From Candidatus Eremiobacterota bacterium (lineage in GTDB: Bacteria > Vulcanimicrobiota > CADAWZ01 > Ess09-12), in assembly GCA_031082125.1 (NCBI GenBank), contig JAVHLM010000020.1, positions 1 through 64,000 on the forward strand: DNA of 64,000 nt, given 5' to 3'. Both the position numbers and the translations under genes were made by a program. How positions within the stretch are numbered: the stretch's first letter is position 1; each line of letters begins with the position of its first letter. Below the pieces are notes generated by a model that was given only the letters and a program-made list of their open reading frames with translations, was not told the DNA's origin and ran no database searches. Positions 39,430 to 48,184 of the stretch are shown here, in pieces.

Positions 39430-40539
39430 CTACGTCTTAAGCATAATGGTAACTGTGGTCCCTTTTAACGGCATGCTCTCTATCTTCAGCTCCCCGTCAT
39501 AAAGCGCTGCAAGGCGCTTCGCTATTGACAGGCCCAGCCCTGACCCCTGCTGCTCAAATTTCTTCCTTTCAAACTGCATGAAGGCTCCTGTATGTGCAAT
39601 CTGTTCGGAGGTCATCCCCCGCCCCCTATCAGTTATAGAGATTACATAGCCATTATTATCCACCTTTCCTTTCACCGTCACCGGCGTGCCGCCTCTGGAG
39701 TACTTGAAGGCATTGTCTGTCAGCTCCTCCACCATCTTTTTAAGGTCATCCATGACTACAGGAATCGTGGCTTCCTTCAGTTCAAGCTCAAGGTCCCCCT
39801 CCCGCTGTGCCTTAAGTGCTACTTTCCTGGCAGCAGAGGAGATACTATGGGAGACTATGAAAGGCTCCCTGGCCTGTAAAAGTATGAGGCTGTTTTTCCT
39901 TTCCTGGCGGGCCCGTGGATCCTCTGAAAGCGCCTCAAGCTCTCCATAGAGAATATAATTCTCTATGAGCCTGCTCAGGCGCTCCGCCGCGGAGTATAAG
40001 AGCCCCGCTATTTCACGTACCTGGTCTTTCCCAAAAGACATCTTTTCATCTTTGAGTAATGAGGCTATGCCAAAAATTCCGGTGAGGGGTGTCCGGAGCT
40101 CATGGGGAAGAGTGGTAGCAATGTTTATCCTGAGCTCGTCCATCTTTTCCTGGTAGAGCATTCTCCAGGCAGCCTGCCTGGCCAGCCTGGCCTCGACGGC
40201 TTTTAAAATCTCGTCATTGGTGAAGGGCTTGACAATATAATCATCAGCTCCACGCTCCATCCCCCGCCTCATCTCCTGCTTCTCTCCCATTCCTGTGAGA
40301 AATATGAAAGGTATGGCAGCCAGGGCAGGATCACTCTTGAGCTTCTTCAGGACGCCGTATCCATCGAGTCCATCCATGGTGATGTCGCACAGCACGAGAT
40401 CAGGGTGAGTGTCCTGTACCGCCTTTACCGCTTCCCACCCGTTTTCGGCCAATTCCACTCTGTACCCATGTGCCTTCAGAATTATGGAAAGTAACTGCCT
40501 TATCTTGATCTCATCATCTGCCACAAGGATCTTTTTCAT
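39430..40539 (-). CDS. receiver-first histidine kinase, paralogue of 6140 gene
   Basis: 369 residues, soluble. Receiver residues 1-120 with D52 (LVLCDITM), T82, K104; HisKA with H146 (TTLPHELRTPLTG); ATPase domain with ELTDNAFKYSRGGTPV, DRGRGM and GSGLGLSIAKRL. Same length and domain order as the 6140-7252 protein and roughly half identical by eye. It converges on the GAFTGA-less regulator with 12 bp between stop codons. A kinase whose own receiver comes first can relay from another kinase; the nearby regulator is a possible target. Confidence 0.92.
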   Translation of the reverse strand: MKKILVADDEIKIRQLLSIILKAHGYRVELAENGWEAVKAVQDTHPDLVLCDITMDGLDGYGVLKKLKSDPALAAIPFIFLTGMGEKQEMRRGMERGADDYIVKPFTNDEILKAVEARLARQAAWRMLYQEKMDELRINIATTLPHELRTPLTGIFGIASLLKDEKMSFGKDQVREIAGLLYSAAERLSRLIENYILYGELEALSEDPRARQERKNSLILLQAREPFIVSHSISSAARKVALKAQREGDLELELKEATIPVVMDDLKKMVEELTDNAFKYSRGGTPVTVKGKVDNNGYVISITDRGRGMTSEQIAHTGAFMQFERKKFEQQGSGLGLSIAKRLAALYDGELKIESMPLKGTTVTIMLKT

Positions 40540-40667
40540 TGCTCTTTCCTTTCTTGCTATACTTCCGGCAGCATAACGCTTCTCTTGCCGCCTTACCGGC
40601 TTCTATTCTATGAGATTGAAACCGTGCCTCACCGAGCACTCTCAGCCGTATCGTATGCATCTGGAGC

Positions 40668-43178
40668 CTATTGACCGGAGAGCACCTCGTGCACTTTCCG
40701 GGCAAGCGATTTCACAGAAAACGGCTTCTGAAGGAAGTGGACGTCCGCCTCAAGGACGCCGCGGCGGGCGATGACGTCGCTGGTATAACCGGACATGAAC
40801 AGGCATTTGATTCCAGGACGCATGGCAGTAAGACGTTTCATGAGGTCGCGGCCGTTCATTTCCGGCATGACCACGTCGGTCAACAGCAGATGGATAAGGT
40901 CTGGATACTCCTCAGCCAGCTTGAGTGCATTGTTGGGGCTGCCGGCGGCCAGCACGTGATAGCCCAGCTGCTCGAGCAGCCTTCTGATGAGCTTGAGCAG
41001 CGATTCCTGGTCTTCGACAATCAGCACGGTTTCCGTGCCGGTCGGCGCCTCAACCGATGGGAGCCTTTCGCCGGTTACGGCATTCTCCGGCTCGTGCCGT
41101 GGCAGACAGATCCTGAAAGTAGTGCCCTTTCCGGGCTCACTCTCTAAATCGATGAAGCCGTGGTTCTGCTTCACGATGCCATACACTGTCGCCAGCCCCA
41201 GACCGGTCCCTTTTCCCATTTCCTTGGTGGTGAAGAAGGGCTCGAAAACATGCGCCATTATCTCTTTGTCCATGCCGCACCCATCGTCGTTGACCTCAAG
41301 CACTACATACCGCCCGGGGGCGAAAAGAGGCTGGGTATCGCAGCAGGCTTCATCGAGCTCCGTCGAGCCGGTTTTAATGCTAATCCTGCCGATGCCGCCG
41401 ATCGCATCGCGTGCATTGATAGTCAGGTTGGTAAGAATCTGGTCGATCTGCGCGGGGTCCATTTTCACCGGCCACAGATTGGGGGCGGGCTTCCAGATAA
41501 GGTTGATATCCTCTCCAATCAGGCGCCTGAGCATTTTGAGTATGCCCTCGACAGCGTCGTTGAGATCGATGATCTTCGGGGCAATAGTCTGCTTGCTGGC
41601 GAAGGCAAGAAGCTGCCGGATCAGCGCGGCCGCTCGATCAGTATCATGCAGGATCTCCTGAGCGAACTCATGGGACTCGTCCCCGGCGGGCAGGCACTCC
41701 AACAGCAGCTGGCTGTAGCCCATCATGGACTGCAGGATGTTATTGAAGTCGTGGGCCACACCACCGGCCAGCTGCCCCACAGACTCCATCTTCTGAGCCT
41801 GGGAGAGCTGGGTTTCCAGCTTATCGCGGGCATCCTCCGCCTGCCTGCGCTCGGTGACGTCCCGGAATATGCCCATGGTGCATCCCAGGCCATCGAAAGT
41901 GAGCTGGGCCGAATTGACATCCGCATAGAAGATCGTCCCGTCTTTCCTGATGCATGGAATATCGGAATTAAGGGTTTTATCTCCGCGGACCAGGGCTTCG
42001 AATTCGAGCATGACGGACGGCAAAGCATCTTTCGGGTGGATATCCCCCAGGCCCAGTGTTTTCAATTTTTCCTCGGTGTATCCAAGCATTCGGCATATGG
42101 ATTTGTTTGCGTACATGAACTTTCTTTCTTCATTGTCGGCAATAAGGATTCCGTCGGCGATGGTTTCAAAGAGCGTGTGGTATCTTGCCTCGCTCTCGCG
42201 CAGCTTCTCCACGGTCTGCTTGTGCATAAGGGCGATCCCGATGCTCGCGCCCAGCCCCTCGAAGAAATGGATCATTTCCGCCGTGAAGCGGTTGCGCCGG
42301 CGGTCGTTGAACTGGAGAAGCCCGATGATCTCCGTGCCCGAGCGCAGCGGTATCAGGGCCACGGACTCATAGCCTTCGCCATTGCAGCGGTTACGGGTGC
42401 GGGATTGACGCTCTTTCTCAGTGGTCGAAGCGAGAAGGTCCGTCGTGCAGTTGCTGTAGAAGCTTCCCCCCCTGGTGAAAAATGGAAGCGAGGCGTCGGT
42501 CCGGCCACGGAGAATGTTTCCACACATGCATTCAAGCACCGGATCTCCCTGCGCGTCACGCATGATCTCGCCAGCCTCGTCGCGCCCGCAGAGGTATCGC
42601 TCGGCCTCAATGAAATCTTCAGGAAAACCTTTGGTCTCAAAGTATGGAAAATCGTCGCCCTCACGAAGACGTATTCCTATGGCTTCGAAGTCCATGCTTT
42701 TATTGAAGAGCAGCAGGATGGAGCGGATTATTTCCGACGCGCCTTCCGTCCGGTTCAGAAGCTCAAGCACCTCGCGGGCAAGCCGTTCACGGGCCTGCGC
42801 CCGCTTGCGCTCCAGGGCGTAAAGGATCGACCGCGCCAGCTGATTCCCCGTGACCCGGCCTTTCACGAGGTAGTCCTGCGCGCCTTCCTTCACGGCAGTG
42901 ACGGCCAGTTCCTGGTTATCGTTCCCCGTCATCACCACGATCGGAATACCGGGCTCTGCCTCCTTCATTCTGTGGAAGCTTTCCAGTCCCATGCTGTCGG
43001 GCAGCCCGAGGTCCAGCAGCACCAGGTCGAATTTTTCAGCTCCCAGGCGGGCCAGCGCCTCCGAGAGGCGCGTCGCGGAATCGATCCTGAAAGAGCCTGT
43101 TTCGGCCAGCAGCTCCCGGATCAGGTCGATGTCGGCCGGGTTGTCCTCGACCAGAAGGACGCGCCTTATTTCACACAT
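40668..43178 (-). CDS. hybrid sensor kinase REC-GAF-PAS-HisKA-HATPase-REC
   Basis: 836 residues from ATG 43178; the longer frame to 43361 is only overlap with the upstream gene. N-terminal receiver (VLLVEDNPADIDL, LVLLDLGLPD, K in YLVKG). A GAF domain with several Cys (YLCGRDEAGEI, ECMCGNILRG, NCTTD) covers about residues 150-335, and a PAS domain (YHTLFETIADGILIADNEER) about 345-465. The kinase core has GGVAHDFNNILQSMMGYSQL, then LTNLTINARDAI, NDDGCGM and GTGLGLATVYG. C-terminal receiver (TVLIVEDQESLLKL, LLTDVVMPEMNG, LQKPF). No membrane segment. Its start overlaps the upstream response regulator by 13 nt, so it is the last gene of a three-gene signalling operon. Confidence 0.9.
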   Translation of the reverse strand: MCEIRRVLLVEDNPADIDLIRELLAETGSFRIDSATRLSEALARLGAEKFDLVLLDLGLPDSMGLESFHRMKEAEPGIPIVVMTGNDNQELAVTAVKEGAQDYLVKGRVTGNQLARSILYALERKRAQARERLAREVLELLNRTEGASEIIRSILLLFNKSMDFEAIGIRLREGDDFPYFETKGFPEDFIEAERYLCGRDEAGEIMRDAQGDPVLECMCGNILRGRTDASLPFFTRGGSFYSNCTTDLLASTTEKERQSRTRNRCNGEGYESVALIPLRSGTEIIGLLQFNDRRRNRFTAEMIHFFEGLGASIGIALMHKQTVEKLRESEARYHTLFETIADGILIADNEERKFMYANKSICRMLGYTEEKLKTLGLGDIHPKDALPSVMLEFEALVRGDKTLNSDIPCIRKDGTIFYADVNSAQLTFDGLGCTMGIFRDVTERRQAEDARDKLETQLSQAQKMESVGQLAGGVAHDFNNILQSMMGYSQLLLECLPAGDESHEFAQEILHDTDRAAALIRQLLAFASKQTIAPKIIDLNDAVEGILKMLRRLIGEDINLIWKPAPNLWPVKMDPAQIDQILTNLTINARDAIGGIGRISIKTGSTELDEACCDTQPLFAPGRYVVLEVNDDGCGMDKEIMAHVFEPFFTTKEMGKGTGLGLATVYGIVKQNHGFIDLESEPGKGTTFRICLPRHEPENAVTGERLPSVEAPTGTETVLIVEDQESLLKLIRRLLEQLGYHVLAAGSPNNALKLAEEYPDLIHLLLTDVVMPEMNGRDLMKRLTAMRPGIKCLFMSGYTSDVIARRGVLEADVHFLQKPFSVKSLARKVHEVLSGQ

Positions 43179-43633
43179 GGCTTCATTCCATTCGCCGGCA
43201 GCCTGACGATGGTAAACCAGAAATCCTCGATGGACTTCACGATCACCATGAACTGGGCGAAGTCGATTGGCTTGGAGATGTAGCAGTTCGCGTGAAGGTT
43301 GTAGCTCTTCAGGACATCCTGCTCTTCCCTCGATGTGGTGAGGATCACAACGGGGATGCACTTCAGGTCATTGTCCGCCTTGATCTCGGCCAGCACCTCA
43401 CGGCCATCTTTTTTTGGCAGGTTGAGGTCCAGCAGCACCAGGTCGGGACGCGGGGCGCCCCCGTGCTTCCCCCTGCGATGCAGAAAATCCATGGCTTCCA
43501 CGCCGTCTGTGACCACGTGCAGCCTGTTGTGCATCTTGCTCGTGTCCAGCGCTTCCCTGGTCAGATCGGCGTCCCCTGCATTGTCCTCGACCAGAAGGAT
43601 TTCAATGGGCCTCACATGAGACGATGATTTCAT
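43166..43633 (-). CDS. Rcp1-like single-domain response regulator
   Basis: 155 residues from ATG 43633 (AGGAGAGAGG upstream). A stand-alone receiver of the phytochrome-partner type: EILLVEDNAGDADLTREAL, LHVVTDGVEAMDFLHRRGKH, LVLLDLNLPKKDGREVL (phospho-Asp), PVVILTTSREEQDV and NCYISKPID. No output domain; such proteins pass phosphate between kinases. It lies between the PocR kinase (16 nt) and the hybrid kinase (13-nt overlap), so a relay kinase to Rcp1-like to hybrid kinase is the simplest reading. Confidence 0.9.
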   Translation of the reverse strand: MKSSSHVRPIEILLVEDNAGDADLTREALDTSKMHNRLHVVTDGVEAMDFLHRRGKHGGAPRPDLVLLDLNLPKKDGREVLAEIKADNDLKCIPVVILTTSREEQDVLKSYNLHANCYISKPIDFAQFMVIVKSIEDFWFTIVRLPANGMKPCVK

Positions 43634-43649
43634 CTTCCTCTCTCCTCTC

Positions 43650-45452
43650 TCACTTCGGAATGGTGAAGAAAAAGGTCGAGCCCTCTCCGGGTGAGGACTC
43701 GAGCCAAATCCTGCCGCCGTGGCGCTCCACGATGCGCTTGCACACTGCAAGCCCGATGCCCGTTCCCGGGTATTCCTGCTGCGTGTGCAGCCGCTGGAAT
43801 ATCACGAACACTCTGTCCGCGTACTTGGATTCCATTCCGATGCCGTTGTCCTTCAACGAAAAGCACCACTCGCGGCCGAGATCCCGGGCGGATACATGGA
43901 CACGCGGCGGATCGGCGCCGTGGAACTTGATGGCATTTCCGATGAGGTTCTGGAACAACAGGGCGATCTGCCCGGCGTCGGCGCGTACCGTGGGCAGATC
44001 GTCGTCGGTGACTATTGCCCCGCTCTCTTCGATGGCGGTCTGCAGGTTGCGACAGGCTTCGCTGAGGACCGGGCGCACGTCGATGGGCTCGGGCTGCCTG
44101 CCCTGCGTGCCGATGCGCGAGTAAGTCAACAGGTCATTGATGAGCTGCTGCATACGCACTGCGCCGTCAACAGCATAGTCGATATACATATTCGCCTTCT
44201 CGTCGAGCTGTCCCTTATAACGGTCTGCCAGGAGCTGCGTGTAACTTGCCACCATGCGAAGAGGCTCCTGCAAGTCGTGCGAGGCCACGTAGGCGAACTG
44301 CTCGAGATCCTTGTTGGAGTGCTCCAGGTTCCTGTTGGAGCGCTCCAGGTCTGCCAGGACACCATGAAGCCTGTCTTCATACTGCTTTCGCTCCACCAAT
44401 ATTCCAATGAGCCTCGCTGAAGCATAGAGCCGGTTCCTGGCCATCTCGATAATGTAAGCCGGGCGGGAGTCATACGCGCCGGCTACCCTGACAAGGTCAT
44501 CATAGTCCACATGATACGCTTCCGCCAGTTCTCGAAGCCTTACGGGATCTTTCGGAGGGTCTTCATGGCCGACATTGATGGCCCCGATGACTTCACCGCC
44601 GGCGAATATCGGGACCGCGCAGAGCCGCATACCGCCATTGCATTCAATGTCCACCGGCGCTCCTTTGGCGATGGCCTCCTTGGAGCAGCGCGTCCAGCAG
44701 GATTCGTGGCACAGCCATTTCCCGGAGCTCAAAGCCGCGGCATTGTCATCGCAGGCGCAAAGGTTCCTCGATGCCCGGTCCATCATGCGGCACCACTTTG
44801 AGGAGAATATTCCGCAGGCATAGTCGCCGTTCTTCTCATAGACGGCGGAGGAGGTCTCCATCAGATCCAGGAATTCGCTCGAGATGCTCCTGAGCATCTC
44901 CTTGCCAACGGACCTCAGGATGAGCCCGCCATGGTTCAACTCGGTCAAATCCCCATAGCCCTTATCGACGGCTGAATCCTGAGCTTCATCTATGGCGGCG
45001 GACGATGGTTTTGGGGACAGCATCCACTCGATCCGTTCCAGTATCTCCTCTGTCCGCTTTCGTTCGGTGACGTCCGTGACCGTTCCGATCCATCGGACGG
45101 GTTTTCCGTCGGGCCCCCTTGCGGCCACGCCCCGAACGGCCCACCACCGATACACTCCGTCTTTCCTTCGAATACGGTACTCGATGTCAAAAGGCGCGCG
45201 TCCCTCCAGGTGGGATTGAATCGCAGACATCGTGCGGTCGTGATCTTCCGGATGCAGCGAGTTTTCCCAGGCATCCAGGGTTCTCGGGAACCCGCCCGGG
45301 CCGTAGCCGAGCATCTCGTCAATCCTGCCGAACCACTGGATGCTCTTCTTCAGGTCCCATTCGTGAATCAGGTCGTTTGATGTTTCGGCGGTGATGCGAA
45401 ACCGCTCCTCTGCTTCGCGCAGCCTCTCCTCCGCCTGCTTCTGTTCATTCAT
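43650..45452 (-). CDS. PAS-PocR histidine kinase
   Basis: 600 residues. It starts abruptly with a coiled coil (MNEQKQAEERLREAEERFRI) that usually links two sensor domains, so the original N-terminus may be lost. PAS domain, residues about 17-140 (SNDLIHEWDLKKSIQWFGRI; YRWWAVRGVA). PocR ligand domain about 180-345 with characteristic Cys clusters (CGIFSSKWC, LCACDD, LCHESCWTRC, ECNGGMRLCAVPIF). Phytochrome-type kinase core (VASHDLQEPLRMVASYTQLL; LIGNAIKFHG; DNGIGM; GTGIGLAVCKRIV). PocR domains sense hydrocarbon-like ligands in known cases. Its ATG overlaps the TGA of a captured lipoprotein leader upstream (45449-45574). Confidence 0.9.
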   Translation of the reverse strand: MNEQKQAEERLREAEERFRITAETSNDLIHEWDLKKSIQWFGRIDEMLGYGPGGFPRTLDAWENSLHPEDHDRTMSAIQSHLEGRAPFDIEYRIRRKDGVYRWWAVRGVAARGPDGKPVRWIGTVTDVTERKRTEEILERIEWMLSPKPSSAAIDEAQDSAVDKGYGDLTELNHGGLILRSVGKEMLRSISSEFLDLMETSSAVYEKNGDYACGIFSSKWCRMMDRASRNLCACDDNAAALSSGKWLCHESCWTRCSKEAIAKGAPVDIECNGGMRLCAVPIFAGGEVIGAINVGHEDPPKDPVRLRELAEAYHVDYDDLVRVAGAYDSRPAYIIEMARNRLYASARLIGILVERKQYEDRLHGVLADLERSNRNLEHSNKDLEQFAYVASHDLQEPLRMVASYTQLLADRYKGQLDEKANMYIDYAVDGAVRMQQLINDLLTYSRIGTQGRQPEPIDVRPVLSEACRNLQTAIEESGAIVTDDDLPTVRADAGQIALLFQNLIGNAIKFHGADPPRVHVSARDLGREWCFSLKDNGIGMESKYADRVFVIFQRLHTQQEYPGTGIGLAVCKRIVERHGGRIWLESSPGEGSTFFFTIPK

Positions 45453-45574
45453 TTTGAGAATCCCCCATCCGCCTGCCGCTCCTGGCCGCCGCCTCCCCCG
45501 CAGCCACCCATTATGAGTGCTGCGGAAAGAAATACTGCCCAGAAAAATAATAAGTGAAGCTCCACCTTTTTCAT
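45449..45574 (-). CDS. 41-residue lipoprotein-leader ORF translationally coupled to the PocR kinase
   Basis: From ATG 45574 the frame encodes the signal peptide of the lipoprotein gene at 37757 almost unchanged (KKVELHLLFFWAVFLSAALI then MGG-C and five Gly), then an unrelated tail (QERQADGGFSK) ending at TGA 45449-45451, which overlaps the kinase ATG (ATGA). The ribosome site is weaker than in the original (AGAAG for AGGAG). It may make a tiny lipopeptide, but its main effect would be to bring promoter and coupled translation to the kinase operon. Confidence 0.55.
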   Translation of the reverse strand: MKKVELHLLFFWAVFLSAALIMGGCGGGGGQERQADGGFSK

Positions 45575-45654
45575 TGTTTTCTGCTTCTTATACTTTCATT
45601 ATAAGGGGCCGGGCGGTTTTTTGCTGTAGGTACCCTTCCCGGGTTTTTGTAGGA
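45487..45654 (-). repeat. duplicated promoter/5' end of the 35580-37757 lipoprotein gene
   Basis: About 165 bp match 37671-37846 with only four substitutions and loss of 7 bp (one copy of a TATACTC repeat) near the -10. The copy includes TATAAT (minus strand 45603-45598), both direct repeats (CGGTTTTTTGCTGTAGG, CGGGTTTTTGTAGG), the start codon, signal peptide and Gly-rich spacer. The high identity shows that the event is recent. Confidence 0.85.
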
Positions 45655-45679
45655 ATTGGGGATAGTTGGGGCAGGGCTG

Positions 45680-46312
45680 CTACACCACAAGGTCCTCTTT
45701 TATGGCATAGCAGGTTATCTCGGCATTGTTCTTGAGGTTGAGCTTTTCAAGAATTCTCGTCCTGTAGGTGCTCACCGTCTTTGCCGACAGGTGCATGGCA
45801 TCGGCCGCTTCTTTCACTGTTTTGCCCGACGCGATAAACTGAAGCACCTGGAGCTCCCTGTCAGAGAGGCTCGTGTGGAGCTTTTTATGGGAGAAATCGT
45901 CAATCTCGAAGGCAAGCTTCTGTGCAAGAGAGGGGTTGATATACTTCTCGCCGCCCATGATGGTTCTTATGGCAGACACGAGCGCTTCGGGGGCGATCTC
46001 CTTGGTGAGATATCCCGACGCTCCTGCCCGCAGGGCTCTTATGGCATAGAGCTCCTCGCGGTGAATGCTCAGGATGAGCACAGGCAGGCAGGGGTGAGTT
46101 ATTTTTATCTGTTTCAGGATGTCAATGCCGTTCATGTCAGGCATGGAGAGGTCCAGCAGCACTATATCATAAGGCTTCCTCGCAATATGCTCGATGACAC
46201 CGCACCCGTCGGACACCTCGTCAGCCTCGACAGTATCAACTATCTCCTCGAGGATATGCCGTATCCCTCTCCTTATGACAGGGTGATCGTCGGCGATGAG
46301 CACTCTGAGCAT
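45680..46312 (-). CDS. NarL/FixJ-type response regulator
   Basis: 210 residues. Receiver (VLIADDHPVIRRGIRHIL, IVLLDLSMPDMNG with phospho-Asp, K in YLTKE) and LuxR-type helix-turn-helix (LSDRELQVLQFIASGKTVKEAADAMHLSAKTVSTYRTRILEKL). Starts 4 nt after the stop of the kinase at 46317, its obvious cognate. It ends right beside the duplicated promoter of the PocR operon, whose direct repeats could be its target. Confidence 0.93.
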   Translation of the reverse strand: MLRVLIADDHPVIRRGIRHILEEIVDTVEADEVSDGCGVIEHIARKPYDIVLLDLSMPDMNGIDILKQIKITHPCLPVLILSIHREELYAIRALRAGASGYLTKEIAPEALVSAIRTIMGGEKYINPSLAQKLAFEIDDFSHKKLHTSLSDRELQVLQFIASGKTVKEAADAMHLSAKTVSTYRTRILEKLNLKNNAEITCYAIKEDLVV

Positions 46313-46316
46313 GACC

Positions 46317-47915
46317 TTACTTCCTCTTTTCCAGCGGGAATGTGGCTTCTAACGTGGTGCCTTTCCCTTTCACGCCATGGATAATCACTTCGCCGCCCAG
46401 GGAATAGGCACGCTCTCTCATCCCCAGGATTCCAAGCGCTGCGGCCCCCCGTGACTGTTCCCCGGTGATTCCCCTCCCGTTGTCTTCAATGGCAAGCGTG
46501 ATAGTGCTCCTTTTCTCCATAAGGCTAACTTTCACCTCGGTCGCTCCGGAATGGCGCGCCACGTTGGTGAGGGTTTCCTGGCAGATGCGGAAGAGCGCCG
46601 TGGCAATATTACCCGGAAGGGAAATCTCTTCAGATGAGAGAGATAAAGAGCAGCTTATTCCCGTGCGGGCCTGCCAGTCGCCTGCATGCCATATGATGGC
46701 GGCGGTTATACCGAAATCGTCAAGAATGACGGGCCGCAGCCTGGTGATGACATTATGCACGGTGTCGATGGCCGAATCAATATCCCCAAGCATCAGGGAT
46801 GTTCTTGAACGAAGATGCTTCTGCGCTTCAGGGAGCTTCCCGCAAAGCCACGTGAGATCCATTTTCAGGGCGGTAAGGAGCTGCCCCAGGTGGTCATGGA
46901 TCTCCCGGGCGATGGAAGCCCGCTCCTCTTCCCTCACGTTCTGGAGATGGGACGAGAGGATGCGAAGCTCTTCCTTCGACTTTCTGCGCTCGGTGATATC
47001 ACGGGCGATTCCAGTGGTGCCTGTCACAATGCCATTCCTATCCATTATCGGTGTCTTGATTGTCTCCATCCAGTGCAGCTTCCCCTCGTGATCTGTCAGG
47101 GGCTCTTCCACCTTCTTTCTCATCCCCGAGGCCATGACATCCCGGTCATCGGCCCGGTAGCGCTGGGCGAGCTCGCCGGGCCACAGGTCCAGGTCGGTTT
47201 TCCCCACAAGATCCTCAGGCTTTCTGCCGCAGGCATTTCCAAAGGCCTGATTCACTTCGACATAGCGGCTCTCACTGTCTTTCAGCCACACCATGTCGGG
47301 TATATTGTCCACGATGGCTCTTGTCTGGATCCTTGCCTTTTCCAGTACCTCTTCAGCTTTATTGCGGGTCGTGATGTCGATAAGAGAGCACCTGCAGAGG
47401 GGAATGTTTCTTGCATCAAGGAAAAAACTGCTCTGCATGAGGGCAGGGAAAGGAGTCCCCCCCCCCCGGGGCGTGATGAGAAGCTCACAGACTCCCTTAT
47501 CTCTTGTGCTGATAACCTTTGCGAGGTGGGAGAGAAAGGGAGAGAAGCTTGAGTTATCAATAAAAGCCTGGAAAGGTAACTTCATCAGAATACATCTTTC
47601 CAGGCCCAGCAGCTCTGAGGCAGTAAGATTCGCCTCTTCAATGCATCCCTTGTCGCTCAGCACGAAACTGGCGATGGGCGATGAATCGTAGAGATCGCTG
47701 AACCTGGACCGCGACTCCTCAATAAGGATCTGACTGTTCCTGAGCTCCTCGTTCTGCATATCAAGCTCAAGCTCGTGGGCGTGAAGATCGCGCAAAAGCA
47801 GCGCAATCTTTTCATTGTCCTCTGCCGCGGCTATGGCGGCGGGCTTATTCGACTGCTTTGCCGCAAATGACGAATAACTCTGGGTGGCATGCACCGGGCT
47901 CTTTTTCTTTTTCAT
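46317..47915 (-). CDS. PAS-PAS sensor kinase, HisKA_3 (NarX-like) type
   Basis: 532 residues from ATG 47915, with poor ribosome site; the frame extends to 48032, but the extra part is not protein-like. Soluble. N-terminal coiled coil (LLLRDLHAHELELDMQNEEL), first PAS (FSDLYDSSPIASFVLSDKGC), second PAS (RAIVDNIPDMVWLKDSESRY). Kinase core of the HisKA_3 class: ERASIAREIHDHLGQLLTALKMDL with phospho-His, and ATPase motifs RICQETLTNVARHSGATEV, EDNGRGI, LGILGMRERA. It is directly followed by its NarL-type regulator. Confidence 0.9.
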   Translation of the reverse strand: MKKKKSPVHATQSYSSFAAKQSNKPAAIAAAEDNEKIALLLRDLHAHELELDMQNEELRNSQILIEESRSRFSDLYDSSPIASFVLSDKGCIEEANLTASELLGLERCILMKLPFQAFIDNSSFSPFLSHLAKVISTRDKGVCELLITPRGGGTPFPALMQSSFFLDARNIPLCRCSLIDITTRNKAEEVLEKARIQTRAIVDNIPDMVWLKDSESRYVEVNQAFGNACGRKPEDLVGKTDLDLWPGELAQRYRADDRDVMASGMRKKVEEPLTDHEGKLHWMETIKTPIMDRNGIVTGTTGIARDITERRKSKEELRILSSHLQNVREEERASIAREIHDHLGQLLTALKMDLTWLCGKLPEAQKHLRSRTSLMLGDIDSAIDTVHNVITRLRPVILDDFGITAAIIWHAGDWQARTGISCSLSLSSEEISLPGNIATALFRICQETLTNVARHSGATEVKVSLMEKRSTITLAIEDNGRGITGEQSRGAAALGILGMRERAYSLGGEVIIHGVKGKGTTLEATFPLEKRK

Positions 47916-48153
47916 AAGGGATGCCTGACTATTAAACAGGATCTGTTCAATGCGGAGGGATGCAGATGGTATTATAAGGTGATTGTAATTATCTGATGGA
48001 ACCCCACCCCTCCCGAGTATAGCACAGCGCACAAAATTTGTCCATCACAGGCCTGCCTGAGCATTCTCGTGATAGCAGAAGTCTGTGAGGTCATTATCGC
48101 CCTTTGCCTGCTGCAATAAGGAAAATTTCAAGTGAGCCATACTCCCCGATCTG

Positions 48154-48162
48154 TGATATAAT
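48154..48162 (+). promoter_or_regulatory. extended -10 promoter of the RsbU-like gene
   Basis: TGA-TATAAT at 48154-48162, 23 nt before the ATG at 48185; no convincing -35. AAGGA serves as ribosome site. Confidence 0.55.
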
Positions 48163-48184
48163 AGTCAAAAAGGACCAATCAAGA

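Noticed and set aside
41160-43283. 707-codon plus-strand ORF opposite the hybrid kinase
   Set aside because: It lies wholly antisense to a gene with complete kinase and receiver motifs; composition is His/Arg-rich with no domain. A by-product of codon bias.
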